A stretch of 39,841 nucleotides of DNA, from assembly GCA_031254155.1 (NCBI GenBank), contig JAIRVA010000011.1:1-39841 (forward strand), written 5' to 3'. The notes beneath the pieces are model-generated. The model did not search any database and was not told the DNA's origin. It saw only the letters and a list, made by a program, of their open reading frames with translations. Shown piece by piece: positions 1-7,009 of the stretch (the first letter of the stretch is position 1; each line of letters starts with the position of its first letter). A program made the translations under genes and the position numbers. Origin of the DNA: Propionibacteriaceae bacterium (GTDB lineage: Bacteria > Actinomycetota > Actinomycetes > Propionibacteriales > Propionibacteriaceae).

Positions 1-113
1 GCATGGGCTACGGCTTCCGCAACCTCGACAACCTCACCAGCCTCATCATCCTCAAATGCGCAGGACTCAACCTCACCCTCCCAGGACGCCAAACCACCCA
101 CACAACCTCATGA
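1..113 (+). CDS. C-terminal end of an ISL3-like IS transposase (partial, runs off the left edge)
   Basis: Only the last 36 or so codons are inside the window; the frame is open at the left edge and stops with TGA at 111-113. The peptide contains GYGFRNLDNLTSLIILKCAG, which resembles the conserved C-terminal segment of ISL3-family (IS204/IS1001/IS1096/IS1165) transposases, where a GYRN/GFRN-type motif is followed by a hydrophobic stretch close to the end. The bases just after the stop (GAAGCC at 112-117) would fit the outer end of the element, because the relaxase reading frame becomes sensible immediately after them. The family assignment rests on a short stretch and is moderate at best; no terminal repeat can be checked because the other end lies outside the window. 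Confidence 0.5.
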   Translation, partial: MGYGFRNLDNLTSLIILKCAGLNLTLPGRQTTHTTS

Positions 114-117
114 AGCC

Positions 118-1023
118 TCAGAAAACGTCGCGGGCTACTCCTTCCATTTCGACGAGACCAACCCGCACGTCCAGTTGTTTGCAGTGCCGCTCGACCCTCA
201 GGGCCGGTTGCGGACGAAGAGCTTCGTCGGGGCGGACTCGATGGCCGCGTCGAAAGCCCGGTACTCCGCGCTGCACGATTCAATGCGCCGTCGCCTCCAG
301 GCCGCCGGGTACGATGCCACCATGGACCGGGTCGACGGCGGGAAGAAACATGTCGGCCTGGCCGAGTACAAACGGCAAAAGGATCAGGACAAGGCTCGAG
401 AGGCCGTATTGGCCGAGCGGGCCGCCGAACTCGACGCGACAACCCGGTCGGTTGACGCCGAACGGGCCAAAGCCGCCGACGTGATCATCCAGGCGACACG
501 GGAGGCCGACGTGATCAAGGACGAGGCGCGCCAATGGGCGCTCCAGGGCATGCGGGACGTTCGCGCCCACGTCCAGCAAGCCACCACCGCCGCGGACGCA
601 GACCGGGCGGCCGCCGCCCACGACCGTCACGAAGCCGCCGAACGCCTGGCCCGGCTTGACGCTCTCCGCCGGGAAGGCGAGACCCTGCTAGAACAGCAAC
701 AAGCCACACGATCCCCGTCCGACACCGAACTGGCGACGTTAATGGCCGACGTTCCTCAACGCTTCATCGCGCACGTCAACACCCAGCAAAACAAGGACCC
801 GAGCAGGCCAAAAGACTCGTTCTTGCGACAGTTCCTCCGGTTTGCGTGTGACCAGTACGAGCGGGCCCATCGTGCCATGGCGCTCAAACCGGCCTTCGCC
901 GACTGGCTGGCCAAAACCCGTCAGGCCGTGCACGCCGAGAGACAAGTCGAATTTCGACAGATGATCGACTCGGACCAGCAGGAGCAGGCGGCGCTGGTCG
1001 GCAGCGTTGACTGGGAACGTTGA
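118..1023 (+). pseudogene. MobV/Pre-type plasmid mobilisation relaxase, 5' end removed by an IS
   Basis: The frame is open from the left edge, but homologous-looking sequence starts only at about 118, right after the presumed IS end; the first recognisable residues are GYSFHFDETNPHVQLFAVPL. This is the metal-binding motif of MobV relaxases (HxDExxPHxH in the family), which nick oriT and pilot plasmid or IME DNA during conjugative transfer. The last histidine of the motif is Gln here. The N-terminal part with the other conserved His is missing, so the product cannot be a working relaxase unless the gene is intact elsewhere. The rest, from about position 360, is charged, Ala/Glu/Arg-rich and helical, as in the coiled-coil C-terminal half of MobV proteins. 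It ends with TGA at 1021-1023. No SD-led start was found inside the remnant. Confidence 0.7.
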
Positions 1024-1081
1024 GCCCGGATGCACTCCCTACGAAACCAAGACAACGAGATATGTATATGGAGGATTGATT

Positions 1082-1318
1082 GTGTATAACCAGCGTACCT
1101 GCCCGGCATGCGGCAAAACGTTGCGCAATGGGAGCTGTCCCTCTTGTCGTGACGACCCGCAGCTAGAATTGCTCTACCCGTGGCCCGGCCGCATCACGGG
1201 GGCAACGGGCTACCCGCATGAGCCTGCGCCAGCCCGGCGTCCGTCACCATCGATCCTGCTACGGTGCTACCTCCCGGCCCCGCCGGAACGGGAAGACGAC
1301 CCCGGCCCTGAACTATAG
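1082..1318 (+). CDS. Small zinc-ribbon protein with proline-rich tail
   Basis: A 78-residue protein of unknown role. The start is GTG at 1082, chosen for the GGAGG at 1070-1074 with a 7-base spacer; a longer frame exists upstream but has no ribosome site. Residues 7-22 hold CxxC-x8-CxxC (CPACGKTLRNGSCPSC), a typical one-ion zinc ribbon, followed by a Pro/Arg-rich tail with no recognisable domain. A second gene with the same plan lies at 4273-4548, and both sit in the mobile element beside mob and ardA. They could be small accessory or regulatory proteins of the element. No function can be assigned from sequence. Confidence 0.6.
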   Translation: MYNQRTCPACGKTLRNGSCPSCRDDPQLELLYPWPGRITGATGYPHEPAPARRPSPSILLRCYLPAPPEREDDPGPEL

Positions 1319-1472
1319 ACCCCGCCGCGAGGGAGTGTATGGGGGACGACTCAGGCGATTGGCCTGGCAAGTCTGTGAGACTGTTGTCACCCCTGGTGCT
1401 CAATACCGGACTGGACTGTTTTGGGAACTATTCTCTGGACCGGTGTGTTTTTAGCATACTCTTATTATGTGG

Positions 1473-2666
1473 TTAGGGGCACCAGCAGTATGGCGTGTCG
1501 GAGCCGGGAACCGCTTTGCACTGAGGTTGTGCACCACTTAGGCATTTGCCGCTATTAGCGTTACCACTGCCTACACCTCCTGAGACGCCATTACCGGGGT
1601 TGCTAGACCCACCTGAGCCGCCGGAGGATCCCGACGAGCTGTGCGAACTGGAACTAGAGCTGGAGCCCGATCCCGATGACTTCGAACTGGAGCCGGATGA
1701 CTTCGCCGGGCTGGTGTTCGCGGCCTGCTGGCGCTGGCGTTCCGCCTCGGCGGCGGCTGCCGCGGCAGCCGCGTCGGCGTCCGCTTTCGCCTGTTGCGAC
1801 GCCTGGACGGCTGCTGTGGGCGCGTCGAAGGCGGGGAGGGCGGCCGTCAGGGCGTCGGTGCTGGCCTGGGCCTCGGCGGCCGTCCGCAGGTCGGTGAGCG
1901 ACCAGAGGCCGTTCACCTGGAGGACGGCCTGGGCGGCGTCGATGACGGCGCTGAGCGCCTGGCGGGTCGCGTCGTCGGCCACCTGGCCCTCGCTCGTCTG
2001 GAGCAGGCCCGTGGCGTTGCCGACCGCTGTTTCCAGGGCCGTGGCGGCCGCGTCGTGGTCGGCCTGCGTGGCCGCCTTCTGCGCCGTGGCGAGAGCCGTC
2101 GCGAGGGCGGCGACACCGGCCTGGAAGCGGTCGTGCTGGCCGGTGAGCGTCTGCAGGAAGTACTGCGCCTCTTGCGCCGTGATCATCGCCGTGGCGGGGA
2201 TGTCTGTGGCCGTGAGGTAGTCGGGGAAGCTGACACTGGGGTTCTTGTCAACGACCTTCGTCTTGGCCGCGTCGGTGTACAGCGTGGTCCAGGCGTGGAG
2301 TGTGGCGTCTTGCGCCACAAGCGCGGTGAACGCGGTGACCGCCGGGTCGTCCGTTGCGAGGACGACGGACTGCCACGGGTGGGCGTCGGCGGGCAGGTCC
2401 GCGGGAACCGTGGTGACGAAGCCGGTTTGGCGCGGGGCGTCCGCGACATCCTGGGCGAGCACGTCGTCGGCGGCGACGATCTGGTCGTACAGGTCCGCGT
2501 CGGCCTTCTGGAGCGAGGGCGGGCGGGTGACCAGCCAGACAGTCAGGGCAGCCGCGGCGAGCAGGGCCAGCACGACGGCGGCGATGACGATGGTGAGCAT
2601 CTTCTTGTTGGCGAACAGCTTTGTGATGCCGGTGGCGGCGTTCGTCGTGAGAGTGGTGGTGGTCAT
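1473..2666 (-). CDS. Membrane-anchored exported protein with Ala-rich helical domain, Ser/Gly stalk and Cys-rich C-terminus
   Basis: The product is 397 residues from ATG at 2666 (MTTTTLTTN...). An in-frame ATG at 2708 would add 14 residues, but neither start has a clear ribosome site. Residues about 23-46 form one strong membrane helix behind two lysines (NKKMLTIVIAAVV), so this is a signal anchor with the rest probably outside. Residues 50-310 are Ala/Asp/Gln-rich and look helical. Residues about 315-370 are almost pure Ser/Gly/Lys, a flexible stalk. The last 23 residues contain four cysteines (375, 383, 394, 396) and end in CWCP, which suggests a small disulphide-held tip. No known domain is recognised. 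It is divergent from the XRE regulator at 2810. A surface or conjugation-contact role would be a guess. Confidence 0.65.
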   Translation of the reverse strand: MTTTTLTTNAATGITKLFANKKMLTIVIAAVVLALLAAAALTVWLVTRPPSLQKADADLYDQIVAADDVLAQDVADAPRQTGFVTTVPADLPADAHPWQSVVLATDDPAVTAFTALVAQDATLHAWTTLYTDAAKTKVVDKNPSVSFPDYLTATDIPATAMITAQEAQYFLQTLTGQHDRFQAGVAALATALATAQKAATQADHDAAATALETAVGNATGLLQTSEGQVADDATRQALSAVIDAAQAVLQVNGLWSLTDLRTAAEAQASTDALTAALPAFDAPTAAVQASQQAKADADAAAAAAAAEAERQRQQAANTSPAKSSGSSSKSSGSGSSSSSSSHSSSGSSGGSGGSSNPGNGVSGGVGSGNANSGKCLSGAQPQCKAVPGSDTPYCWCP

Positions 2667-2809
2667 GGTGTGTTTGCGCCGCCCGTCAGCGACGCTCCCC
2701 CTTTTCATTGATTTTGGTAATGAACAAGCCGATACTACAGGAAGTTATTAGTTCTAGTGGAAATGATGAGTACCTGGTACGCCTAGCTTCTACCTAGCAG
2801 GCTGGGAAG

Positions 2810-3058
2810 GTGACTGATCCTCTCAAGCGCAGCCTGGGCCGAAACCTCCGCTCTTGGCGTTTGGCAAGGGGTTTCACGCAGGAGAGGCTAGCCGAGCAAC
2901 TGGGTGTGACGCCGAGGTATCTTGCCGGGATCGAGCGTGGCGAACGAAACTTGACGCTTGACTCGATCGACGCCTTGGCCACGCAGCTCGGCGTGGACAG
3001 CATGGTCCTGCTCACCGGTACCGCGGCCACCTCGGCCGTCCCGGATCAGGCGTCGTAA
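2810..3058 (+). CDS. XRE-family helix-turn-helix transcriptional regulator
   Basis: An 82-residue protein that is almost entirely one HTH_3/Cro-C1 domain: residues 8-62 contain LGRNLRSWRLARGFTQERLA, then the recognition helix region (VTPRYLAGIERGERN) and the LDSIDALATQLGV segment that closes the fold. Such small XRE proteins act as DNA-binding repressors or activators of plasmid, IME or phage genes. The start is GTG at 2810, with GGGAAG directly upstream and very close; the transcript may be leaderless. It is divergent from the exported protein gene (start 2666), so the 143 bases between them probably hold both promoters and its own operator. It overlaps the convergent gene at 3046-3291 by 13 bases. 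Confidence 0.8.
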   Translation: MTDPLKRSLGRNLRSWRLARGFTQERLAEQLGVTPRYLAGIERGERNLTLDSIDALATQLGVDSMVLLTGTAATSAVPDQAS

Positions 3059-3291
3059 CGCCGCCGTGCCGACTCCGGGGTGATGCTCAACGCCGCCGCG
3101 ACGGCGGTCCACGATACCCCTTCAAACGTCGCAACCTCACGCGCGTGACGGGTGATCGCATCCTCAATCGCGTCCCGCAAGATTGCGAGGTCCCGTAATT
3201 CCGCCTCGGCCAACGACACTTCCGCCCCTGGTCGGTCGACCCACCAGCGGAACGCCACAACGTGATCGCGGGCAGCAGTTTCGGCATACAC
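3046..3291 (-). CDS. Small protein with C-terminal helix-turn-helix, downstream of ardA
   Basis: An 81-residue protein with GTG start at 3291, preceded by GGGGAG at a good distance; it begins 12 bases after the ardA stop, so the two are probably co-transcribed. The first 50 residues are helical and charged. The end, WTAVAAALSITPESARRRYDA, looks like the final helix-turn-helix of a sigma-factor region 4 or small antitoxin-type regulator. The same pattern (SWxxI/VxxALxxTxEAARxRY) occurs at the end of the broken gene at 32742-33026. A regulatory role for the ardA unit is possible; nothing more specific can be said. Confidence 0.6.
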   Translation of the reverse strand: MYAETAARDHVVAFRWWVDRPGAEVSLAEAELRDLAILRDAIEDAITRHAREVATFEGVSWTAVAAALSITPESARRRYDA

Positions 3292-3303
3292 GTTGTCTCC
3301 CCT

Positions 3304-3846
3304 TCACATCACCCGGAACACGAAAACCCCGCCATCGGGCGCGGTCTCAACCGTGTAGTCGAACTCCAGGTCGCGAGTCCACGCATCCCAGTCGAAATAT
3401 CTACTGACATGGTCGGGGACGTCGTCGAGCAGCCCTATGTCGTCGGCCAACTGTTCGGCGTACTCTCCGAACGACCCCCAAGTACCGCAGAACCGTTCTT
3501 CGAACTCGGCCACACAGGGCAGGCCGTCGCGGTCCACGACGAAACCGCCGGTGGCGATCCACGCGACAAACGCGGCCCGCTGGGCCTCTCCCAATTCGGC
3601 GATCCGGCGGGCAAGCCTTGCCACCTCTGCTGGTGAACTCTCGCCCCGTGTAGGCAAACCCTCGTGGTCACCGACCCACATCTCCTCATGCGTTCCCGCA
3701 GTGATCGGCTGGCCGTGCAACGCCGACGAAGTCACCAGGTCAGCTGACTCAGCGGCATACCATCCGCCCACAAGCAAACCGTTGCTGGAGCACTCCAGGC
3801 AGCCGAGCCACACTTGCGGGGTCGTGTCAGAAGCTAGTGTTGTCAT
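3304..3846 (-). CDS. ardA: ArdA-family antirestriction protein
   Basis: A 180-residue acidic protein. ArdA proteins mimic B-form DNA and occupy the DNA groove of type I restriction-modification enzymes, protecting an incoming plasmid or conjugative element. Family features visible here are the N-terminal VWLGCLECSSNGLLVGGWY (usual form VWxxxLxxYNxGxLxGxW), the EEMWVGDHEG segment, the FEERFCGTWGSFGEYAEQLA motif and the late PDHVSRYFDWDAWTRDLE motif. Length matches the family (about 165-180). The start is ATG at 3846, with AAGGAG seven bases or so upstream; a longer frame to 4011 is GC-rich leader without family similarity. Its presence supports a horizontally moving element here. It is followed at 12 bases by the small HTH gene. 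Confidence 0.9.
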   Translation of the reverse strand: MTTLASDTTPQVWLGCLECSSNGLLVGGWYAAESADLVTSSALHGQPITAGTHEEMWVGDHEGLPTRGESSPAEVARLARRIAELGEAQRAAFVAWIATGGFVVDRDGLPCVAEFEERFCGTWGSFGEYAEQLADDIGLLDDVPDHVSRYFDWDAWTRDLEFDYTVETAPDGGVFVFRVM

Positions 3847-4272
3847 TATGTTTCTCCTTGTCACTCGTGAGGAGCGACCGGTGCGGCGGGCAGTCGTGCT
3901 CAAGGTGAATGTGGCGCCGCACCGCCGCACCACGCCGCTCCCAGTGCTTCCCCGGCCGCGCCCCTGCGCGGCTCCCAGGCAACTGTGACGGTGGCTCCTC
4001 CAACTGTTCAAATCGACAGCATTTGGTACGTAGCCGCTTGCATGAAACCCGCAAAGCTCAGGTTATGCGCCTAGTTGACGAGCCGCGAAAGGGGCAAGCG
4101 GTTTCGTATCGCCTGTGGTGGGTGCCGTCGACAACTCGGTTGTGACCCGGAGTGTGCGAAACCCATCATTACGAAAACGCTGAGTTTACGTGGCCCGAAC
4201 CCTGTAAACTTAACGGGCAAGTAACAAGAGGAAGTTCGGCGTCACGCGCCGATGGAGCTGAAAGGAAGGATC
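3847..4272. other. Gene-free leader region between ardA and the second zinc-ribbon gene
   Basis: This stretch of 426 bases lies between divergent genes. It starts with the ardA ribosome site and a long GC-rich leader. Near the other gene is a perfect 7-base inverted repeat, AGTTTAC at 4183-4189 and GTAAACT at 4204-4210, just before the SD (4262-4270) of the small gene at 4273. It may be an operator. No RNA gene or protein-like frame is convincing. On plasmids and ICEs the upstream region of ardA often carries a single-strand promoter, but no such structure could be confirmed by eye. Confidence 0.4.
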
Positions 4273-4548
4273 ATGTCGAACATGGACAACAGGTGCCTGG
4301 TGTGCCGGGAAATCCTACTTGTCAACTTTTGTTGCCCGAAGTGCGACAAGGGAATGCTGGCCAAGTCCTACCCACGACTCCCACGCGAACCCGGGGAAGT
4401 ACGCCCAAGGCGCCCGCAATTGCCCCCACTCTATGATCCCGATCTTGCCATGCCGTCGCCGAACACGTCTGGTCTGCGTAACTCGACGATGGGAAATCCC
4501 GACCAGAGTGGAGATGAGAGCTCTGACAAACGCACGATCTCGACCTAG
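4273..4548 (+). CDS. Second small zinc-ribbon protein with proline-rich tail
   Basis: A 91-residue protein with ATG at 4273 and a strong AAGGAAGGA just upstream (4262-4270), which decides the start over an in-frame ATG at 4252. Residues 8-24 hold two CxxC pairs (CLVC and CPKC, with an extra Cys beside the second), the same plan as the gene at 1082-1318: zinc ribbon within the first 25 residues, then a Pro/Arg-rich and finally polar tail. Beyond the cysteines the two proteins share little, so they are probably distant paralogues or convergent. Function unknown. Confidence 0.6.
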   Translation: MSNMDNRCLVCREILLVNFCCPKCDKGMLAKSYPRLPREPGEVRPRRPQLPPLYDPDLAMPSPNTSGLRNSTMGNPDQSGDESSDKRTIST

Positions 4549-4751
4549 CCACTGAATCTTGTTGCCGCGCTGAGAAGCACTCAGGGCGGACCGCCCGAGC
4601 CAGGCACACAAATTCTGATACTGTCGCGGTATGAGCCAGAAGAAGTACCGGGTGTCTGGTAGCTCAACGGTGTATTCCCACCATGCGGCCACCAGTTGCG
4701 CCCTCGTGGGTATGTATTCTGACTGTCCCCGAAATGAACGGAGCATACAGC

Positions 4752-5441
4752 ATGACCCCGACTGACTGGATGTCCGCAATCAGCGAACTAGTCACAGCCG
4801 CTCTCACTGTCTTGTTGGTGGTGGCAGCGTTCGTTGCCTGGAGGACTGCGAAACAGGCACTGAATGAGTCTCAACGGGCGAGCCTGGCAGCCGCAGAAAG
4901 CGCAAAAGCGGCGCAGAAGGCCAATGAACAAGCACAAGTAGATAGCGTTCGGCAGACGCGCCCCTATGTTTTTGTTGAACTGGTGCCAAGTCTGGCCGGT
5001 GTTGGATGCTTCGACATTCGTATTGTCAACGCAGGTAAATCGTCGGCCAAGCACCTCCGACTAACCAGTGACAGATGGCCAGACCCAATGGATCAAGTAG
5101 CGATAGCTGTCAAACGCCTCTTCGATACGCCTCGCACACTCCCACCGCGATGCTCTATACGCTCGTTCTGGCGACTGACTCCTACGGGATCTCCTAGCTT
5201 CGCCGATGGCAGCACGGAAGTCGGTATGCCCGCTGAGGCAACCACCATCGGCGTGACCTACAGCGACGACGACGGCAACCCTAGGTGCTACTCCGACAAC
5301 TACTCCCTGATGCTGGAGGACTCCGGGCTGTGGCCGGCTCCTGGCAGCGGGCCTGACGGGGTAGGACTAAAAGGGGATGTTCGCAAGTTTTACCTGCTTG
5401 GCCAAGCAATTGCTCGACATGTTGCTCATATCGCGAGGTAA
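4752..5441 (+). CDS. Single-span membrane protein with cytoplasmic coiled-coil and unknown C-terminal domain
   Basis: A 229-residue protein with ATG at 4752, supported by CGGAG at 4739-4743; an in-frame ATG at 4734 is the alternative. The first helix, about residues 8-28 (LVTAALTVLLVVAAFVAW), spans the membrane. Residues 29-60 are Ala/Gln/Glu-rich and read as a coiled coil (SQRASLAAAESAKAAQKANEQ). The remainder, from RQTRPYVFVELVPS, includes beta-rich segments with the pattern of small membrane proteins often found near phage, plasmid and defence genes (a strand motif RPYVxVE followed by an xxNxGxxxA turn, here RIVNAGKSSAKHL). No enzyme motif is visible. It is the last gene of the mobile element before the att-like site. 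Confidence 0.6.
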   Translation: MTPTDWMSAISELVTAALTVLLVVAAFVAWRTAKQALNESQRASLAAAESAKAAQKANEQAQVDSVRQTRPYVFVELVPSLAGVGCFDIRIVNAGKSSAKHLRLTSDRWPDPMDQVAIAVKRLFDTPRTLPPRCSIRSFWRLTPTGSPSFADGSTEVGMPAEATTIGVTYSDDDGNPRCYSDNYSLMLEDSGLWPAPGSGPDGVGLKGDVRKFYLLGQAIARHVAHIAR

Positions 5442-5692
5442 CAGCAGGTCACCCGTGTTGCATTGTCGGTATCTCTTCGGCTCTACTACGCTTGTTCCGT
5501 TTGGGCTACCACGTCGGACTGCTGGACTCTGGGTGTGGTCTCACATGCTCGCATAGTGGGGCGGGTTGGTCCGTTCAGTTCGACGTGCTGAGGACAGATT
5601 GGCTCACTCCGGCGAAACTGTGCGCGTGAAGGAGGTGTGAGTGCGACCCCGGAACTGTGCAATGCGTTCCAAGGAGTAGATTGCCGAACTCG

Positions 5693-5713
5693 AATATTGG
5701 CACAATATTGGCA
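5693..5713. repeat. Tandem 10-base direct repeat next to the att-like site
   Basis: AATATTGGCA occurs at 5693-5702 and again at 5704-5713, separated by a single C, so the period is 11 bases, one helical turn. It lies 54 bases from the tRNA-like segment. Repeats of this spacing next to attachment sites often bind excisionase or the arm domain of a tyrosine integrase. That role is inference. Confidence 0.5.
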
Positions 5714-5766
5714 TGCGGTCAGATCGACTCATTATCGTTGCTTGTCAAAGTATATACTGTGACTGA

Positions 5767-5789
5767 TTCAAATCCTGTCACCCCGACCA
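5767..5789 (+). mobile_element. att-like site: 3' end of a tRNA-Pro-type gene (probable distal end of an integrated element)
   Basis: The 23 bases from TTCAAAT to the final CCA match the T-loop, the second half of the T-stem (CCTGT), a 7-base acceptor strand (CACCCCG), discriminator A and encoded CCA of a tRNA. CACCCCG with discriminator A would pair with a CGGGGTG 5' acceptor strand, which is typical of actinobacterial tRNA-Pro. Nothing upstream forms the rest of a tRNA, so this is a 3' fragment only. Integrating elements that use tRNA 3' ends leave an intact tRNA at one end and such a copy at the other, with the element on the 5' side of the copy. That places the mob-ardA region (left) inside the element and the AbiE island (right) outside it. 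Confidence 0.65.
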
Positions 5790-6190
5790 GAGGTTCAGCG
5801 TTTGAACTCTGTGACATGCACGCGCCAAACCGAGTTTCTGGAACTGTCGTTTCGTCGCATCTATTGTAGTGGAAGCGGTTGTTGTCTCGTTTTGGGGCGT
5901 TGATGTCGCATGAAGCAGTTTTTGTTCTCAGCGCGTCGTCTGGCGTGTTTTTGACTTTGTTTGGTGTGCCTGGGTCGTTTTCGCGAGTGATGCTGCGCTG
6001 GGGTGTCATGCGCCTTGTCAAAGAGTTTGCAGGGTGTCGCGATGGCAGGCACCAAGCTCGGCGAGTTCGTGGTTTTGGGCGGAGACGCGCCCGGTCGCTG
6101 TCGTACAGGCGTTGGTAGAGGTGACCCAACGGGGTGCAGTCTGCCTGCTCGTTCACGTATCAGGGTCGGGCCTTGGCCGGGTTGACACCG

Positions 6191-7009
6191 CTATTGTGGT
6201 CGGTAACTCTTCGCGCTGAGCAGGTCTTGTGCGAGCAGGGCGACGCTCTCGGCCACGGCGGCGGGGTCGCCGACCATCCGTTCGGCCGCGCCCGCCAGGA
6301 CTGACCCCGGCGCGTCGGGCCGTCCGAACAGGCCGGCGAGATAGCTGAGCGCATCCAGCGTCACCGGTGCGCTCAGCGGCACGGAGAGCAGCCGGTCGAC
6401 CCCTTCGACAAACGCCGCTGCGCCGATGGCCCGTAGCAGGCGGTACACGTCGTGGGCGTCCTTGTTGTCCCGCCGCGACGGCGTCTCGATCCGGTCATGG
6501 AGCTTGTGGAGCTTGGCAACCAACAGTGCCGTCGGGCCTGCGACCGCGACAACGAAGGCTCGGGAGTCCACTGCGGGGTCAAAGGCCGTGATTGTCATCC
6601 TGGAGCTGTCGACCAGGGCAGCCTCAATGCCGCGCGCCCGGCGCATCGTCTTCGAACCATGGGGTGGTACCCTGACGCCGCGCCGTCCCGTACCTGCGAC
6701 CGCGTCGGGAACCATCAGATCAACCGACACGCCACCGGGCGAGATCCAGGTGCCGACGGCACTGTCGCGGGGGTCCGGTGTGAAGCCCGCCTGGCGCATC
6801 GCGTCCTCGATCAGCGGCTCCGCTGTCAGCAGGTCGGGGTCGACCGCGAGGTCGGCGTCGGTGGTGTACTCGGCCAGGGCCACTGCTATCGAGCCGGCGC
6901 GCAGGTAGATCGCCTGCGCGCCGATGAGTACGAGCGCGTTCAGGTGTGGTTCCAGCGCGCCCAACGCGTCCAGCAGCCCCGTCCGGGCCATCGTCACCGC
7001 GTCATTCAC
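6191..7009 (-). CDS. AbiEii-like nucleotidyltransferase toxin of the first AbiE module
   Basis: A 272-residue protein of the nucleotidyltransferase superfamily. AbiEii toxins transfer nucleotides to RNA targets and stop growth during phage infection. Visible motifs are the helix-preceding LIGAQAIYLRAGS, then TTDADLAV with the two metal-binding acids (Asp51 and Asp53), and later AKLHKLHDR and RRDNKDAHDVYRLLRA, matching the conserved Lys and Asp region of AbiEii. The usual GG of the first motif is GA here. The start codon overlaps the end of the antitoxin gene by 8 bases, so translation is coupled. The product is related to, but not closely similar to, the second toxin at 9352-10290. Confidence 0.8.
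   Translation of the reverse strand: MNDAVTMARTGLLDALGALEPHLNALVLIGAQAIYLRAGSIAVALAEYTTDADLAVDPDLLTAEPLIEDAMRQAGFTPDPRDSAVGTWISPGGVSVDLMVPDAVAGTGRRGVRVPPHGSKTMRRARGIEAALVDSSRMTITAFDPAVDSRAFVVAVAGPTALLVAKLHKLHDRIETPSRRDNKDAHDVYRLLRAIGAAAFVEGVDRLLSVPLSAPVTLDALSYLAGLFGRPDAPGSVLAGAAERMVGDPAAVAESVALLAQDLLSAKSYRPQ

Larger units (their letters stand above)
5442..6190. other. Gene-free junction region containing the att-like site
   Basis: These 749 bases have no convincing coding frame on either strand. The longest frames cross the att-like site and show no protein-like composition. The region holds a 12-codon frame behind a GGAGG (5641), a tandem 10-base repeat (5693-5713) and the tRNA-Pro-like 3' end (5767-5789). 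The part right of the att-like site, 5790-6190, is T/G-rich and looks like old non-coding or decayed sequence between the element and the defence island. Confidence 0.5.

Noticed and set aside
1794..2711. A 305-codon plus-strand frame opposite the exported protein
   Set aside because: Arg/Gly-rich shadow; the minus-strand frame has an anchor helix and stalk.
5641..5679. A 12-codon frame behind GGAGG in the junction region
   Set aside because: Too short to support and without relatives that can be judged; left as part of the gene-free region.
5767..5789. A complete tRNA gene
   Set aside because: Only the T-loop, acceptor 3' strand and CCA are present; no anticodon or D arm lies upstream.
5719..6156. 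A 145-codon minus-strand frame across the att-like site
   Set aside because: It crosses the tRNA fragment, has no ribosome site and no protein-like pattern.
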